64,000 bases of DNA, from the NCBI RefSeq assembly GCF_028128765.1, contig NZ_LBJG01000081.1, forward strand, positions 1-64,000, read 5' to 3'. The notes below the pieces were generated by a model that was not told the origin of the DNA, searched no databases, and saw nothing but the letters and a program-made list of their open reading frames with translations. The position numbers and the translations under genes were made by a program. Positions 34,426 to 44,354 of this stretch are shown one piece after another (positions within the stretch are counted from its first letter, which is position 1; each line of letters starts with the position of its first letter). The DNA comes from Bradyrhizobium sp. CCBAU 51627. GTDB lineage: Bacteria > Pseudomonadota > Alphaproteobacteria > Rhizobiales > Xanthobacteraceae.

Positions 34426-36248
34426 TTGCCGAGCAACGGTGCAAACTGCTCCGCCGTGATCGTTTCATTTGCGATCAATAATTCGACGCCGGCATCGAGG
34501 TCGACTCGCCGCCGTTGCAGGATATCGCGAGCACGACGGTCGCCCTCCTCGACCAGATTCCGCACCGCAAGGTCGATCTCACGGCCCGTCGCTTCCGCGG
34601 CCGCAACGATGGTATCCTGGGTGGCAGCCATAAAGGCCTGAGGTTTCGGCGCATAGGTGCGTTGCCCGACAGTCTCGTCCATGCCGTATTTGGTCACCAT
34701 CTCGATCGCGACTTCGGTCGCGCGTTGAAGATCGTCAGCGGCGCCGGTCGAAATGGCTCCGTCGAAAATCAGGCGCTCGGAGGCGCGTCCTCCCATTAGC
34801 ACGGCAATGCGGTTCTTCAGTTCCTCGACCGTGAGCAAGAACCTGTCCTCGGTCGGACGCTGGATGGTGTATCCCAGCGCCCCGATCCCGCGTGGGATAA
34901 TCGACACCTTCTGCACGGGATCGACGCCAGGCAGGCTCGCGGCGACGAGGGCATGCCCCATCTCGTGGTACGCAACCCTGCGCCTTTCGTTCTTGCCGAG
35001 TACCCTGCTCTTCTTTTCGATTCCGGCCACGATCCGCTCGATCGCCGTCACGAAATCGGCGAACGAGACCTCCTCGCCGCTACGCCTTGTCGCTGCGATC
35101 GCGGCCTCGTTGATGAGGTTGGCCAGATCAGCTCCGGTGAACCCGGTCGTGAGGCCGGCGACCTTCTCGAGGTCGACATCCTCGCTCATGCGAATCTTGC
35201 GGACGTGCACCTTGAGAATGGCCACGCGCCCGTTCTTGTCCGGCCGGTCGACCAGGACCTGTCGATCGAATCTGCCGGCGCGCAGCAGCGCGGGATCCAG
35301 GATCTCGGGCCGATTGGTGGCTGCGAGCAGGATGACCCCGGCGCTTGGGTCGAACCCATCGAGCTCCGACAGCAGCTGGTTGAGGGTCTGCTCTTTCTCG
35401 TCATAGCCGCCGACCGAGAGCGGCCCGCGGCTGCGTCCCAGCGCGTCGAGCTCATCCACGAAGATGATGCAGGGCGCAGCCTTGCGGGCCTGTTCAAACA
35501 GGTCGCGGACGCGCGCAGCGCCAACGCCCACGAACATCTCCACGAATTCCGAGCCGGAGATCGAGAAGAATGGGACAGCGGCCTCGCCAGCCACGGCACG
35601 GGCCAGCAGGGTCTTCCCGGTCCCGGGCGGCCCGACCAGCAGGATTCCCTTTGGCACGTGGGCGCCCAGACGGCCGTAGCTCTTGGGGTCCTTCAGGAAT
35701 GAAACCACTTCCTGAAGCTCGAACTTCGCCTCGTCGACGCCGGCAACGTCGGCGAAGGTGACCTTGATGTCCTTCTCGACATAGACCTTGGCGCGGGACT
35801 TGCCGATCGCCATCAGTCCCCCAAATCCCTGGCCGCCGGTCACACCGCGACCAAGCCAGAACCAGATCAGGAAGAAGACGATAACAGGGAAAATCCAGGA
35901 CAGCAGGCTTTGCAGTCCGCCGCCGGCTGGAATACCGGTCACGCTCACGCCTTTGGCTGCGAGCTTCTCGGCCAAAGCGAGATCAACCCGTGCGGTTACG
36001 AACGCCGATTTTCCGCTCGGAAGCGGCTCCTTCAATTTTCCCTGGATCGTGTCCGTCCCGACCGACACCTCGGCGAGCTTGTCCTGGGCGAGCAATTGCT
36101 CAAACTGGCTATAGGGGATGGTTTCAATCGAATTGTACGCCGTCGAGATGAACTGGAACGCGACGAGCAGCATGCCACCCACGAAGATGATGGCCATCGC
36201 AATGGTCTGCTTGCGCGATATTTGTTCGGAATCCACCTGCTTCTCCAT
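34350..36248 (-). CDS. ftsH: ATP-dependent zinc metalloprotease FtsH (additional copy type)
   Basis: 632 residues. Two N-terminal membrane helices (about 15-36 and 112-133) flank a periplasmic domain. The AAA module has Walker A GPPGTGKT at 206-213 and Walker B IIFVDELDAL at 261-270, with the SRH TNRPEILDPALLRAGRFDRQ. The zinc site is HEMGH at 428-432. It degrades membrane and short-lived proteins at the inner membrane. The final ~22 residues (AASRTSARGS...) are not FtsH-like; they are read out of frame from a decayed neighbour-gene fragment. It is probably not the main ftsH, which normally sits beside tilS (inference). Confidence 0.93.
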   Translation of the reverse strand: MEKQVDSEQISRKQTIAMAIIFVGGMLLVAFQFISTAYNSIETIPYSQFEQLLAQDKLAEVSVGTDTIQGKLKEPLPSGKSAFVTARVDLALAEKLAAKGVSVTGIPAGGGLQSLLSWIFPVIVFFLIWFWLGRGVTGGQGFGGLMAIGKSRAKVYVEKDIKVTFADVAGVDEAKFELQEVVSFLKDPKSYGRLGAHVPKGILLVGPPGTGKTLLARAVAGEAAVPFFSISGSEFVEMFVGVGAARVRDLFEQARKAAPCIIFVDELDALGRSRGPLSVGGYDEKEQTLNQLLSELDGFDPSAGVILLAATNRPEILDPALLRAGRFDRQVLVDRPDKNGRVAILKVHVRKIRMSEDVDLEKVAGLTTGFTGADLANLINEAAIAATRRSGEEVSFADFVTAIERIVAGIEKKSRVLGKNERRRVAYHEMGHALVAASLPGVDPVQKVSIIPRGIGALGYTIQRPTEDRFLLTVEELKNRIAVLMGGRASERLIFDGAISTGAADDLQRATEVAIEMVTKYGMDETVGQRTYAPKPQAFMAATQDTIVAAAEATGREIDLAVRNLVEEGDRRARDILQRRRVDLDAGVELLIANETITAEQFAPLLGKTPEAASRTSARGSRAISASASSTG

Positions 36249-36393
36249 CAGCGTCGGCCGCCATTTTGAAAGCTACCGGCGCAGCGGTGACTTACACTTG
36301 ACTCAGGTCAACGCGGCGCTGGCCGCAAGGCAGCGCCTTTAGGGCGGAGGGCTCGCAGTGGCGATGCCGGCAGTCGCAGCGATGTCCGACGCT

Positions 36394-37209
36394 CTAGCGC
36401 AGCGGCAGCAGCTCAAGCTGGCTCTGCGCCTTCTTGACGGCCGCCCCGAACCAGCTCTGGCTGGGCGCTTCCCTGGCGAAGCATTTGGTGTAGGCGTCCA
36501 TCGCCTGGTCTTCCCTGGCCATGGAATCCTGCGGAGCCTTCCTCGCCATCATCTGCTTCCAGATCTTCTCGCAAGCCGGAATCTCGGCTGTCTTGACGGC
36601 GTCGGTGGCGGCGAGGAAATAGACCTTCTCGCCCTGCATCGCGACGACGTCGATTTCATGCGGCGCCCCCTTCAGACCGCCATTGCCGCGAAGGCCGAGC
36701 ACGGCCACGGCCACACTCGCGGATGCGGGCTTGGTGATCGGCAATTCCGCATATTTGGCAAAGGCGGCGTCCTGGATCGCCTGATAGTAGAATCGGTCCG
36801 ACCGGAATGCCGCATCGACCTGCTGCGGCATGCCGTCGTTGCTGTGTTCGCGCAGCCAGTGCTTGAGCAGCGTGGCCGTGGTCACAACGGCCTGCTGCTT
36901 GTCGCCTTCGGTGGCGAAGCCGAGCCCGTCGAGATGGCCGAAGCCGATGTCTTCCCTAAACAGCGTATCGACGTTCGACTTGCCGTCGGCCGGCAGGCCC
37001 TTGATCGTGACCCGTCCGACGATGCCGCGCAGCACGCCGGTCAACTCGTTGAGCGCCGCCTCGTGCTGCTTGTAGGTTTCGTCGCTCTCCTTGGCCTTCG
37101 AGAACCTTGCGACGTAGCGCTCGCGAAGATCGAGATAGTGCTCCTCGGGAGAATCCGCGTGCACGGGCGTGGCGAAGGCGAGCAGGCAGAGCACGGCAAG
37201 CGATCTCAT
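36394..37209 (-). CDS. Exported hypothetical protein
   Basis: 271 residues with a Sec signal peptide (MRSLAVLCLLAFATPVHA). The mature protein is helical and charged, with two cysteines near the C-terminus (PACEKIW ... YTKCFA) that may pair. No domain recognised. The stretch DGKSNVDTLFREDIGFGHLD has a degenerate duplicate at 34332-34425, so ftsH is flanked by this gene and a remnant of a related copy. It is divergent from a PilZ-like/XRE regulator across ~200 bp. Confidence 0.65.
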   Translation of the reverse strand: MRSLAVLCLLAFATPVHADSPEEHYLDLRERYVARFSKAKESDETYKQHEAALNELTGVLRGIVGRVTIKGLPADGKSNVDTLFREDIGFGHLDGLGFATEGDKQQAVVTTATLLKHWLREHSNDGMPQQVDAAFRSDRFYYQAIQDAAFAKYAELPITKPASASVAVAVLGLRGNGGLKGAPHEIDVVAMQGEKVYFLAATDAVKTAEIPACEKIWKQMMARKAPQDSMAREDQAMDAYTKCFAREAPSQSWFGAAVKKAQSQLELLPLR

Positions 37210-37406
37210 CGCGACGATATCCGCAAGACAGGAATGATCTCCAGTCTTTGTGGCCGTGGCGGGCGCGAAGGTTCATCCCGGCCGCCTACTCCTCCCGAGA
37301 ACCAATCCTTCACCATGGCTTGCGGGTGCGATTGAGCCCTGGGAAGCCCAACGGTAAAATCGCCAGCAGAGTGTTCGGGAAGGCTGGGCATCCGGGGGCG
37401 ACGTCC

Positions 37407-37979
37407 ATGAGCGAATTGCGTGCTGCGACCAGGCAATCCACGGCCAGGACCGGGATCATCGAGTTCGACGGCGCCAGGGGCGTCCTGAGCATCCCCTGCA
37501 CCATCGCAGACGTCTCTGGCACGGGAGCCCGACTGAAGCTCGACTGGTCGCTGGCGTTTCCAAAAGAGGCCACCCTGATCTTCGCCGATGGCTTGCGCAA
37601 GGCCTGCCGCGTCGCCTGGCAGAAGCGGCGGCTGCTCGGCGTCGCCTTTGCCGACGGCATCGCGAGCGCGGACGAGCAGGCCCTCATGATGACCGAGGAG
37701 GAGCAGGCTTTGCATAGGCGCCATATTGGCGCCCAGGTCAGAGGCGCGCGCGAGGCGCGTGGCTATACCGAGGCTCAGATCGCCAATCTCGTCGGCGTCT
37801 CGCCCGAATTCATCTCACGCGCCGAGAGCGGCGCGATCAGCATCCCCCTCCACCAGCTCACCCACATGGCCGACCTGTTACTGGTCGATCTGGACGGGCT
37901 GATTGCTGGTCCCGCCTCGATTGCATCGCCGCCGGTCGAGCCGCGGGCGGATGCCTTTGCCGAGACGCTCCTCCGTTAA
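37407..37979 (+). CDS. PilZ-like domain / XRE helix-turn-helix regulator
   Basis: 190 residues. Residues ~5-85 look like a PilZ-type beta-barrel (RTGIIEFDGARGVLSIPCTI then ADVSGTGARLKL, then CRVAWQKRRLLGVAF). The usual RxxxR c-di-GMP motif is only partly matched, so ligand binding is uncertain. Residues ~105-165 form an XRE-type HTH (IGAQVRGAREARGYTEAQIA then NLVGVSPEFISRAESG). The ATG at 37407 is chosen because the frame upstream lacks domain content. It would be a cytoplasmic DNA-binding regulator whose sensory part is PilZ-like. Confidence 0.7.
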   Translation: MSELRAATRQSTARTGIIEFDGARGVLSIPCTIADVSGTGARLKLDWSLAFPKEATLIFADGLRKACRVAWQKRRLLGVAFADGIASADEQALMMTEEEQALHRRHIGAQVRGAREARGYTEAQIANLVGVSPEFISRAESGAISIPLHQLTHMADLLLVDLDGLIAGPASIASPPVEPRADAFAETLLR

Positions 37980-39967
37980 CCCTTGTCGCAGCACGAGCCT
38001 CTGGCGGCATTCTGCTCGCTCGCAAGCACGCTGCGGCTGTTGCGATCCGGCGGGATGTCGCCGGCCGCGTTGGCTGCAAAGAAGCCGGTCGGCTTCAGCG
38101 TGAAGCCGGCATATTCGACCGGCATGATCGGAAAATCCTCGGGCTTGCAGATATGGGTGTGGCCGAAGGAGTGCCAAAGTACGAGATCCGTGTTCTCGAT
38201 GTTACGGTTCTGCGCGGCATAGCGCGGCAAACCGTCGCCGCCGGCATGGTTGTTGGGGTAATCGCCGCTGGCGTACTTTTCCGCCGGATCGAATGCCGTC
38301 ACCCAGACGTGCTTGGTCGCGAAGCCGCCGCGCTTGCGCACATAGCTACCCTCCTGCGCCAGCATCAGCGGGCTCGGATTGACCACGAGCTTCTAGGCGG
38401 GCGCTTGGCCGACCGAATTGGTCTCGTTGGGATTGCTGATCTTCCAGAACCGGCCGGTCTCGCCATTGGCAACGGCCGCGGCGTCGCGCTCGCGCGACAG
38501 CACGCGCGTCGTGGTGTCGAACACATTGCCATGCGGATTGTCGCGGCCCCAGGGCCGCGGCACGAACTCGTGCTCGCTCACCGTGTTGCCGCCGCCGTCG
38601 AGATCCATGTGCAGGCGCACGTTGAAGAAGTGCTGGTGGGTTGGCCCGCCGAGATTGTCGTCGACCATGCCGCCCCATTTGTACATCTCGCCTGAGGGCA
38701 CGGCGGCTGTCTGGATGATGCCGGTGAGTTTTGTCTCGAGCTGGATCGTGCCGTCCTGGTAGAGGTACCAATAGAAGCCGTAATCGTAATTTCCGACGGT
38801 CGCAAAGAACGAGATGACGAGCCGCCGGGACCTGCGGACCTCGAACAGGCCATTCCGGAACTCGTAGTGTTTCCAGGCAATTCCGTAGTCTTCTTCATGC
38901 AGGCAGATGGCATTCTGCATGACGAAGGGTTTTCCGTTGTTATCGGCGGCCGGCACGTCGAAATAGTGGATTGTGCCGAGGCAGTCGCAGCCGAGCTCGA
39001 GCACGTTGGCGAGCATGCCAAGCCCATATTCGCCGGCGTCGAACGCCGACTTCCAGAAATGGTTTGCGGTCGGGTCGGCATAGGGCACCACCATTTCGGT
39101 GACGCTGGCGCGATGAATCAGCGAACGCTTGCGCGCGCCGTCCTGGTAGGCGAGCTGGTGCAGCACCAGCCCTTCGCGTGGCGTGAAGCCGACGCGAAAA
39201 CTCCATTTCTGCCAGTCGACCTGCCAGCCGTCGACCTTGAAGCCAGGCCCCTCCGGCTGCACGATATGTAGCGGCTTGATGTCGGGGCGCGGGTTTCGGA
39301 TTTCATGCGCACCGTAGTTCCGCTTCTTGCGCGGGATCGGGACAACAGGATCCTCGTCGGTGAGGTCGATCACCCTGCCTCCGATCAGGTCGACAACGGC
39401 GACCACGCCCTCGATCGGATGCGCATAGCCGTTGTCCTGGAGCTGCTCGCGAAAATAGCTGACGGCGCGCACAATGCGCGCGCCACGCTCGAACTCGTAA
39501 TCGAAGAACCCTGATGAGAACGGGTCGACCTGCACCAACTCGATGTCCCTGTCGGTGAGCCCGCGCCGATGCATCGCTGCGCGCCATCCCGGGTCGGCCT
39601 TCACCACGGCCTCGCACTTGAAGAACTCCTCCAGCATCACCGACGGCTGCCCATAGGGAGCCTCGCGGTTCGGGATGACTTTTCGGACAACGATCTCATT
39701 GCGGGCGAGATCGACAACGTGCTCGATCGCCTCGCCCGTCAGCACGTCGAGCGTCAGCACGAAGGCGTGGCGCCGCGTTTCGCCTGCAGTCAGCTGCTGC
39801 TTGGTCGGCTCTTCCAGGCGCACCGTCGGGAAGCGGCAGTTTTCGAGCGAGATCGCAGCGGCGCGCACCAGCGTGCAAGCCGCGGTGATCTCCTCGGCGG
39901 TCAGGGGATCCAGCGGATGCGGCGTGGCGCGTTGCGCTTGAGATTTGGCGTTCACGGCGTCGAGCAT
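37976..39967 (-). pseudogene. Primary (copper) amine oxidase, interrupted by an in-frame amber codon
   Basis: The full frame is 663 codons, the normal size. The TPQ cofactor motif GNYDYGF (Tyr394), a Cu-ligand pair HQH near 443, and a third Cu ligand in FGHTHICKPEDFPIMP near 606 are all encoded. But codon 525 (38393-38395) is TAG, where the family usually has Tyr before KLV; the same frame continues intact to 37976. The termination product would lack the third copper ligand and should be inactive. The enzyme would oxidise primary amines to aldehydes. It lies 16 nt downstream of the serine hydrolase gene. A point nonsense mutation, a sequencing error or readthrough are the options. Confidence 0.85.
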
Positions 39968-39983
39968 GGTGATGTCCAAACCA

Positions 39984-41180
39984 TCAGCGCGGAGCGAGCT
40001 GGGTCGCGATGGCGCGGAAGGCCGCGAACCAGCGCTGATCGATCGGCACGTCCATCGCCTTCGGCTGCGTCGCGAGCTTGACGATCACCGTGTCCGAGTC
40101 GAGATCGACATGGAGGTGCTGGCCGTGGATGCCGATTCCGGTCAGCGCGTTGCGCGCCGGATCGATCGTGAACCATTTGCTGCGATAGCGCGCACCCGGG
40201 AAGAACTCGGCGAGATCGCCATCGGCCCAGGCCTTGGGGTCGCCGTTCTCTCTGATATCGTCGATCCACCAGCCCGGCACGACCTGCCGCCCCTCAACGA
40301 CGCCGCGATTGCGCATCATCTCGCCGAATCGCAGCAGATCGCGCGCGGTGACCGAGATGCCGCCGGCGATGCGGCCCATGCCGTGGCTGTCGAGCGTGAG
40401 CGAGCCGTCCTCCTCCGCGCCCAAGGGCGGCCAGAGATATTCGGAGAGGATGCGATGGTAGGGCATGCCGCAGGCACGCTCATAGACCCAGCCGAGCACT
40501 TCAGTGTTGGTCGAGACGTAGTGGAACACCTTGCCATGCGGCTTGCCGGTGCCGCGGAGCGTGGCGAGATAGGCGCGCTGATGGCTGGGCTCGACGCCTG
40601 GCGGCGGCACGTCCCAGCCAGAGGAGAAGCGATAGCGCGCGACATCGCCAGCGGGATCCTCGTAATCCTCCTCGAAGTTGATGGCGACAACCATGTCGAG
40701 CAGGTTGCGGACCGTGCAGGTGCCGTAGACCGAGGTCTCGAGTTCCGGCACATAGCGCACCACCCTCGCCTCCGGATCGACCAGGCCACGCCCGGCCAGC
40801 ACGCCGCCAAGCGTGCCGGCGATCGCCTTGCTGATAGAGCAGATCAGATGCGGCGTGGTCACGCTCATGCCGTCGCCATACCATTCGTGGATCAAGGTGC
40901 CCCGATGCATCACCAGCAGCGCGTCTGCGAATGTCTCGCGCAGCGTCGCTTCGATCGTGGTCGCCTGGCCGTCGGGCGCGGTGAAGCCGAGCTTTGCCAG
41001 CTCGCGCGGGGCGCTCACTATCTTCGTAGGCTGGGCCGAGCGGCGGACCTCGCCAGTCGGCAGCACCTCACGGGTGTGGGTGAAGCCCCAGCGGATGGCG
41101 GGAAAGCTGCGCCAGTTGGCGCGGGTCACCAGGGCCTCAGGCGCGGGCGGGCTGCCACGCATGATTTCGGTCGGTCGCAT
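39984..41180 (-). CDS. Serine hydrolase, beta-lactamase / class C related
   Basis: 398 residues. The nucleophile motif SxxK is in LICSISKAIAG, the second motif Y-x-N-like is YVSTNTEVLGW, and an HxG-type motif follows near GIGIHGQHLH. This is the family of esterases and peptidases related to AmpC (EstB and 6-aminohexanoate-dimer hydrolase type). No signal peptide, so probably cytoplasmic. The ATG at 41180 has GGAG 8 nt upstream. It is the first gene of an operon with the amine oxidase and divergent from an AraC regulator; hydrolysis of an amide or ester of an amine is a guess from context. Confidence 0.85.
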   Translation of the reverse strand: MRPTEIMRGSPPAPEALVTRANWRSFPAIRWGFTHTREVLPTGEVRRSAQPTKIVSAPRELAKLGFTAPDGQATTIEATLRETFADALLVMHRGTLIHEWYGDGMSVTTPHLICSISKAIAGTLGGVLAGRGLVDPEARVVRYVPELETSVYGTCTVRNLLDMVVAINFEEDYEDPAGDVARYRFSSGWDVPPPGVEPSHQRAYLATLRGTGKPHGKVFHYVSTNTEVLGWVYERACGMPYHRILSEYLWPPLGAEEDGSLTLDSHGMGRIAGGISVTARDLLRFGEMMRNRGVVEGRQVVPGWWIDDIRENGDPKAWADGDLAEFFPGARYRSKWFTIDPARNALTGIGIHGQHLHVDLDSDTVIVKLATQPKAMDVPIDQRWFAAFRAIATQLAPR

Positions 41181-41352
41181 CTCGATTTCTCCGCAAGGCG
41201 GCGCCGTTGCCGGCAATGCCAATGGCAGTGAGCAACACTGCACACAGACCGCGGCGGGCGTTATCGAGATCCGGCAATATTTTGCTGGACAGGGCCCGTG
41301 GCCGTGCCAGTCTACTGTGCGAGCTCATGCTCGCAAATTCAGACGTATAGTC

Positions 41353-42336
41353 ATGGCTTTGAGCGAAACTCCTCCGATTCCGGACTCGCCTGTGACCTTG
41401 CTTCAGGCGAGCAGCGCCGACGTGGATGAGCACTGCGCCGGCCTCGGTCGCTGGCGGCTGAACTACGACCAGATCAGCGCCGGCGCATTTACCGGCAGTT
41501 TCACCCAACTCTCCCTGCCCCGTGTCGATGTGTTCCGCGAGATCACGAGCCAGCAGGTCCGCCAATACGGGCAGTTGGGCGACGATAGCGTCGGCATCGG
41601 CCTGCCCTGGCAGGGCGAAGGCGACCTCAATTGCAACGGCACCCATATCGCTGACGCGCAGGTGATCGCCTGCATCGACGCCGAGGTCGATATGTGCACA
41701 CCGAAAGCGTTCGAGCTCCGAGGCGTGGTCGTCAGCGCGGCGCTGATTGAGGAGCTTGGTGCACGCTTTGATATCGAATTGCCGCGCGCCGCCTGGCATC
41801 AGTTGCGCGTGATCGAGATGGCGGAGACTCCGGTCGCGCGGCTACGCGCGCATCTCGCGGCGATCTACCAGACGATCGCCATCGCGCCGGAGCGATTCAA
41901 CGATCCCGCCGCGCGGCAGGCGCTGGAAGATGCCCTCCTCGTCGTGATCATGGATATGCTGCCGACGGCGCGCCCAACGAATCCCGGCCGCAGCGCTGTG
42001 GCGCGCAAGCGTACCGTCGACCGCGCCCGCGCCCTGATGCACGACAGCGCCGACCGTTCGCTCTCGCTGCTCGAGATCTGCAAGGCAGTAGGCGCCAGCC
42101 CGCGCAAGCTCAGCTATTGCTTTCAGGAAGTCCTTGGCACCAGCCCGATGCACTATTGGCGCGCCATGCGGCTGAACCGCGTCCGGCGTGATCTCAAGCG
42201 CGGCGCCGGAAAGTCGGTCTACGACGTCGCCGTGCAGCACGGCTTCTGGCACTTCAGCCAGTTCTCGCTCGACTACAGGCGTCACTTCTCCGAGCTGCCC
42301 TCGGAGACGCTGCGGCGCGCCAGGCCGGCTGCCTGA
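41353..42336 (+). CDS. AraC family transcriptional regulator
   Basis: 327 residues. The N-terminal ~210 residues are a ligand/dimerisation domain. The C-terminal ~110 contain two HTH units: SLLEICKAVGASPRKLSYCF and VYDVAVQHGFWHFSQFSLDY with the family signature (GFWHFSQFS...Y...F). It resembles regulators such as FeaR/EutR that control amine use. The location, divergent from the serine hydrolase-amine oxidase operon with 172 bp between, suggests it controls that operon (inference). Confidence 0.88.
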   Translation: MALSETPPIPDSPVTLLQASSADVDEHCAGLGRWRLNYDQISAGAFTGSFTQLSLPRVDVFREITSQQVRQYGQLGDDSVGIGLPWQGEGDLNCNGTHIADAQVIACIDAEVDMCTPKAFELRGVVVSAALIEELGARFDIELPRAAWHQLRVIEMAETPVARLRAHLAAIYQTIAIAPERFNDPAARQALEDALLVVIMDMLPTARPTNPGRSAVARKRTVDRARALMHDSADRSLSLLEICKAVGASPRKLSYCFQEVLGTSPMHYWRAMRLNRVRRDLKRGAGKSVYDVAVQHGFWHFSQFSLDYRRHFSELPSETLRRARPAA

Positions 42337-42342
42337 CACGGA

Positions 42343-43008
42343 TCAGCGATGCCGCAGCCGACGATTGACCCGGCGCGCCAGATAATCGCCCGCGCTCTGC
42401 ACGAGCTGCACCAGCGCGATCAGCACGACGACCACGGCCAGCATCATCTCCGGCATGAAGCGCTGGTAGCCGTAGCGGATGCCGAGATCGCCAAGCCCGC
42501 CTCCGCCCACCGCACCGACCATGGCGGAGTAGCCGAGCAGGCTGACGACCGCGAGGGTGAGCGCCAGCAGCAGGCCGGGCAGCGCCTCGGGGATCAGCAC
42601 CTTGAACACGATCTGGATCGGCGAGGCCCCGAACGAGGACGCGGTCTCGATCAGGCCGCCATCGACCTCGCGGATCGCCCCTTCGACCAAGCGCGCGATG
42701 AACGGCGTCGAGGCGATCGTCAGCGGCACGATTGCGGCCGTCGAACCGATCGAGGTGCCTGCAATCAGCCGCGTGAACGGGATGATGGCGACGACGAGAA
42801 TGATGAAGGGTGTCGAGCGCGTCGCATTCACGATGGCGCCGAGCACGCGGTTGACGAGGGGCGCCGCGAACAGCTCGCCCTTCCGGCTGGTGGCGAGGAA
42901 CACGCCGAGCGGCAGGCCGATGGCGGTGCCGAGCAGCGCGGCGATACCGACCATGTACAGGCTCTCGAAGGTCGCCTGGACGATCAAATTGATGAGTTCA
43001 GGCGACAT
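42343..43008 (-). CDS. metI: Methionine-type ABC transporter permease (MetI)
   Basis: 221 residues with five or six transmembrane helices and the binding-protein-dependent permease EAA loop (ETASSFGASPIQIVFKVLIPEA). GYSAMVGAVGGGGLGDLGIRYGYQRF is characteristic of MetI. The start overlaps the metN stop by 11 nt. No MetQ receptor gene is adjacent, so the binding protein must be encoded elsewhere. The AraC gene ends 6 nt before its stop codon, convergently. Confidence 0.92.
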   Translation of the reverse strand: MSPELINLIVQATFESLYMVGIAALLGTAIGLPLGVFLATSRKGELFAAPLVNRVLGAIVNATRSTPFIILVVAIIPFTRLIAGTSIGSTAAIVPLTIASTPFIARLVEGAIREVDGGLIETASSFGASPIQIVFKVLIPEALPGLLLALTLAVVSLLGYSAMVGAVGGGGLGDLGIRYGYQRFMPEMMLAVVVVLIALVQLVQSAGDYLARRVNRRLRHR

Positions 43009-44119
43009 AGCCGAGACGCTCCGCCGAGATCTGATGTTGAGAGAGCCAGACCAGTGCGCGCGCCGCGGCGCTGTCCCCGCCGGGAATGCCCAGCACCAGA
43101 GTGCCGACATGCTGGCCGCCGATCTCGTCGATGCGTGCCGACAGCAGCGAGACGTCGAAGCCGAGCTCGCGGGCCAGCCGCGCGATCAGCGTGTCGCCGG
43201 CCCCTGCCCCGCGCACCTGAACGCGGATGACGGCATGGCCGCAAGGCTCCTGCACGATCCGGCTCGCCAGCGAGACCGGCAGGCTGTCGCCGGTCACCTC
43301 TGCCAGGAACGACTGCGTGATCGGATGCTTCGGATGGGTGAAGATGTCGGCGACATGGCCGCTCTCGACGACGTGGCCGGCATCGAGCACGACGACGTCC
43401 CTGGCGAGCTGGCGCACCACGGACATTTCGTGGGTGATCAGCACGATGGTCACCCCGAGCTCGCGGTTGATATTCGCAAGCAGATCGAGGATCGCGCGGG
43501 TGGTCTGAGGGTCGAGCGCGGAGGTCGCCTCGTCCGACAGCAGCACCCTCGGCCGCGTCGCCAGCGCGCGGGCGATGCCGACACGCTGCTTCTGGCCGCC
43601 GGAGAGTTCTGATGGATAGCGATCGTGCTTGTCGGCGATGCCGACGAGCGCCAGCAGCTCGGTCACGCGCGCGCGGATCTCGGTCTTGGGCCAGCCGGCG
43701 ATCTCCAGCGGCAGCGCGATATTGTCGGCCGCGGTGCGCGAGGACAGCAGGTTGAAATGCTGGAAGATCATGCCGATCGAGCGCTGCGCGAGCCGCAACT
43801 CTCGCCCCGTGAGCGCCGAGATATCCCTGTTGTCGACAACAACGCGGCCCGTGCTGGGCTTCTCCAATCCATTGATGAGCCGCACAAGGCTCGACTTGCC
43901 GGCGCCGGAGCGGCCGATCACGCCGGTAATCGAGCCGCGGGGAATCGCAAAATCGATATTCCGCAAAGCGACCACGCCGGGCTTGCCGCGATAGGCTGGA
44001 TAGGTCTTCGAGATGTTCTCGAACCGGACCATCACCTCGGGCTGAACCGCGGCGTGCCGGATCTCGACCGGCTCTCCGATCACGAGTGATGGGTGCGCAT
44101 TCATGGAAAGGGCTTTCAT
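42998..44119 (-). CDS. metN: Methionine-type ABC transporter ATPase (MetN)
   Basis: About 373 residues. Walker A is GRSGAGKSS, the signature LSGGQKQRVGIARAL, Walker B VLLSDEATSALD, and the switch His in LITHEMS. The C-terminal ~75 residues form a NIL domain (VIRVQVRGAGAGDTLIARLA ... GTLVLGIPGGDSAAARAL), which senses methionine and feedback-inhibits transport. The start is uncertain between ATG 44119 and ATG 44104; neither has a strong ribosome site. Upstream, 44120-44354 holds no recognisable SAM riboswitch. Confidence 0.92.
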   Translation of the reverse strand: MKALSMNAHPSLVIGEPVEIRHAAVQPEVMVRFENISKTYPAYRGKPGVVALRNIDFAIPRGSITGVIGRSGAGKSSLVRLINGLEKPSTGRVVVDNRDISALTGRELRLAQRSIGMIFQHFNLLSSRTAADNIALPLEIAGWPKTEIRARVTELLALVGIADKHDRYPSELSGGQKQRVGIARALATRPRVLLSDEATSALDPQTTRAILDLLANINRELGVTIVLITHEMSVVRQLARDVVVLDAGHVVESGHVADIFTHPKHPITQSFLAEVTGDSLPVSLASRIVQEPCGHAVIRVQVRGAGAGDTLIARLARELGFDVSLLSARIDEIGGQHVGTLVLGIPGGDSAAARALVWLSQHQISAERLGYVA

Positions 44120-44354
44120 GCACGACATTTTGCGCGCCCGCCCAACAGGCGCACGCGAACCAGGTCGGTATCCAGGCGACGGAGGTTGGAACAAAGGCAG
44201 GCGTCCGACGGCCGCGCTGCACTGCACTGCAGCACACTTTCGCCCTTTCCAGTCTTCCTTGCAATGTCAGATATTCGCGGAGGATTGGGCCAAGTTTTCA
44301 CAATCCCTCCCCAGAGAAGAAAATTCGTCTACCGGGTATCAGCTGCGGCCGGGC

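Noticed and set aside
44120..44354. SAM riboswitch upstream of metN
   Set aside because: No recognisable SAM-II or SAM/SAH-type pattern could be found by eye.
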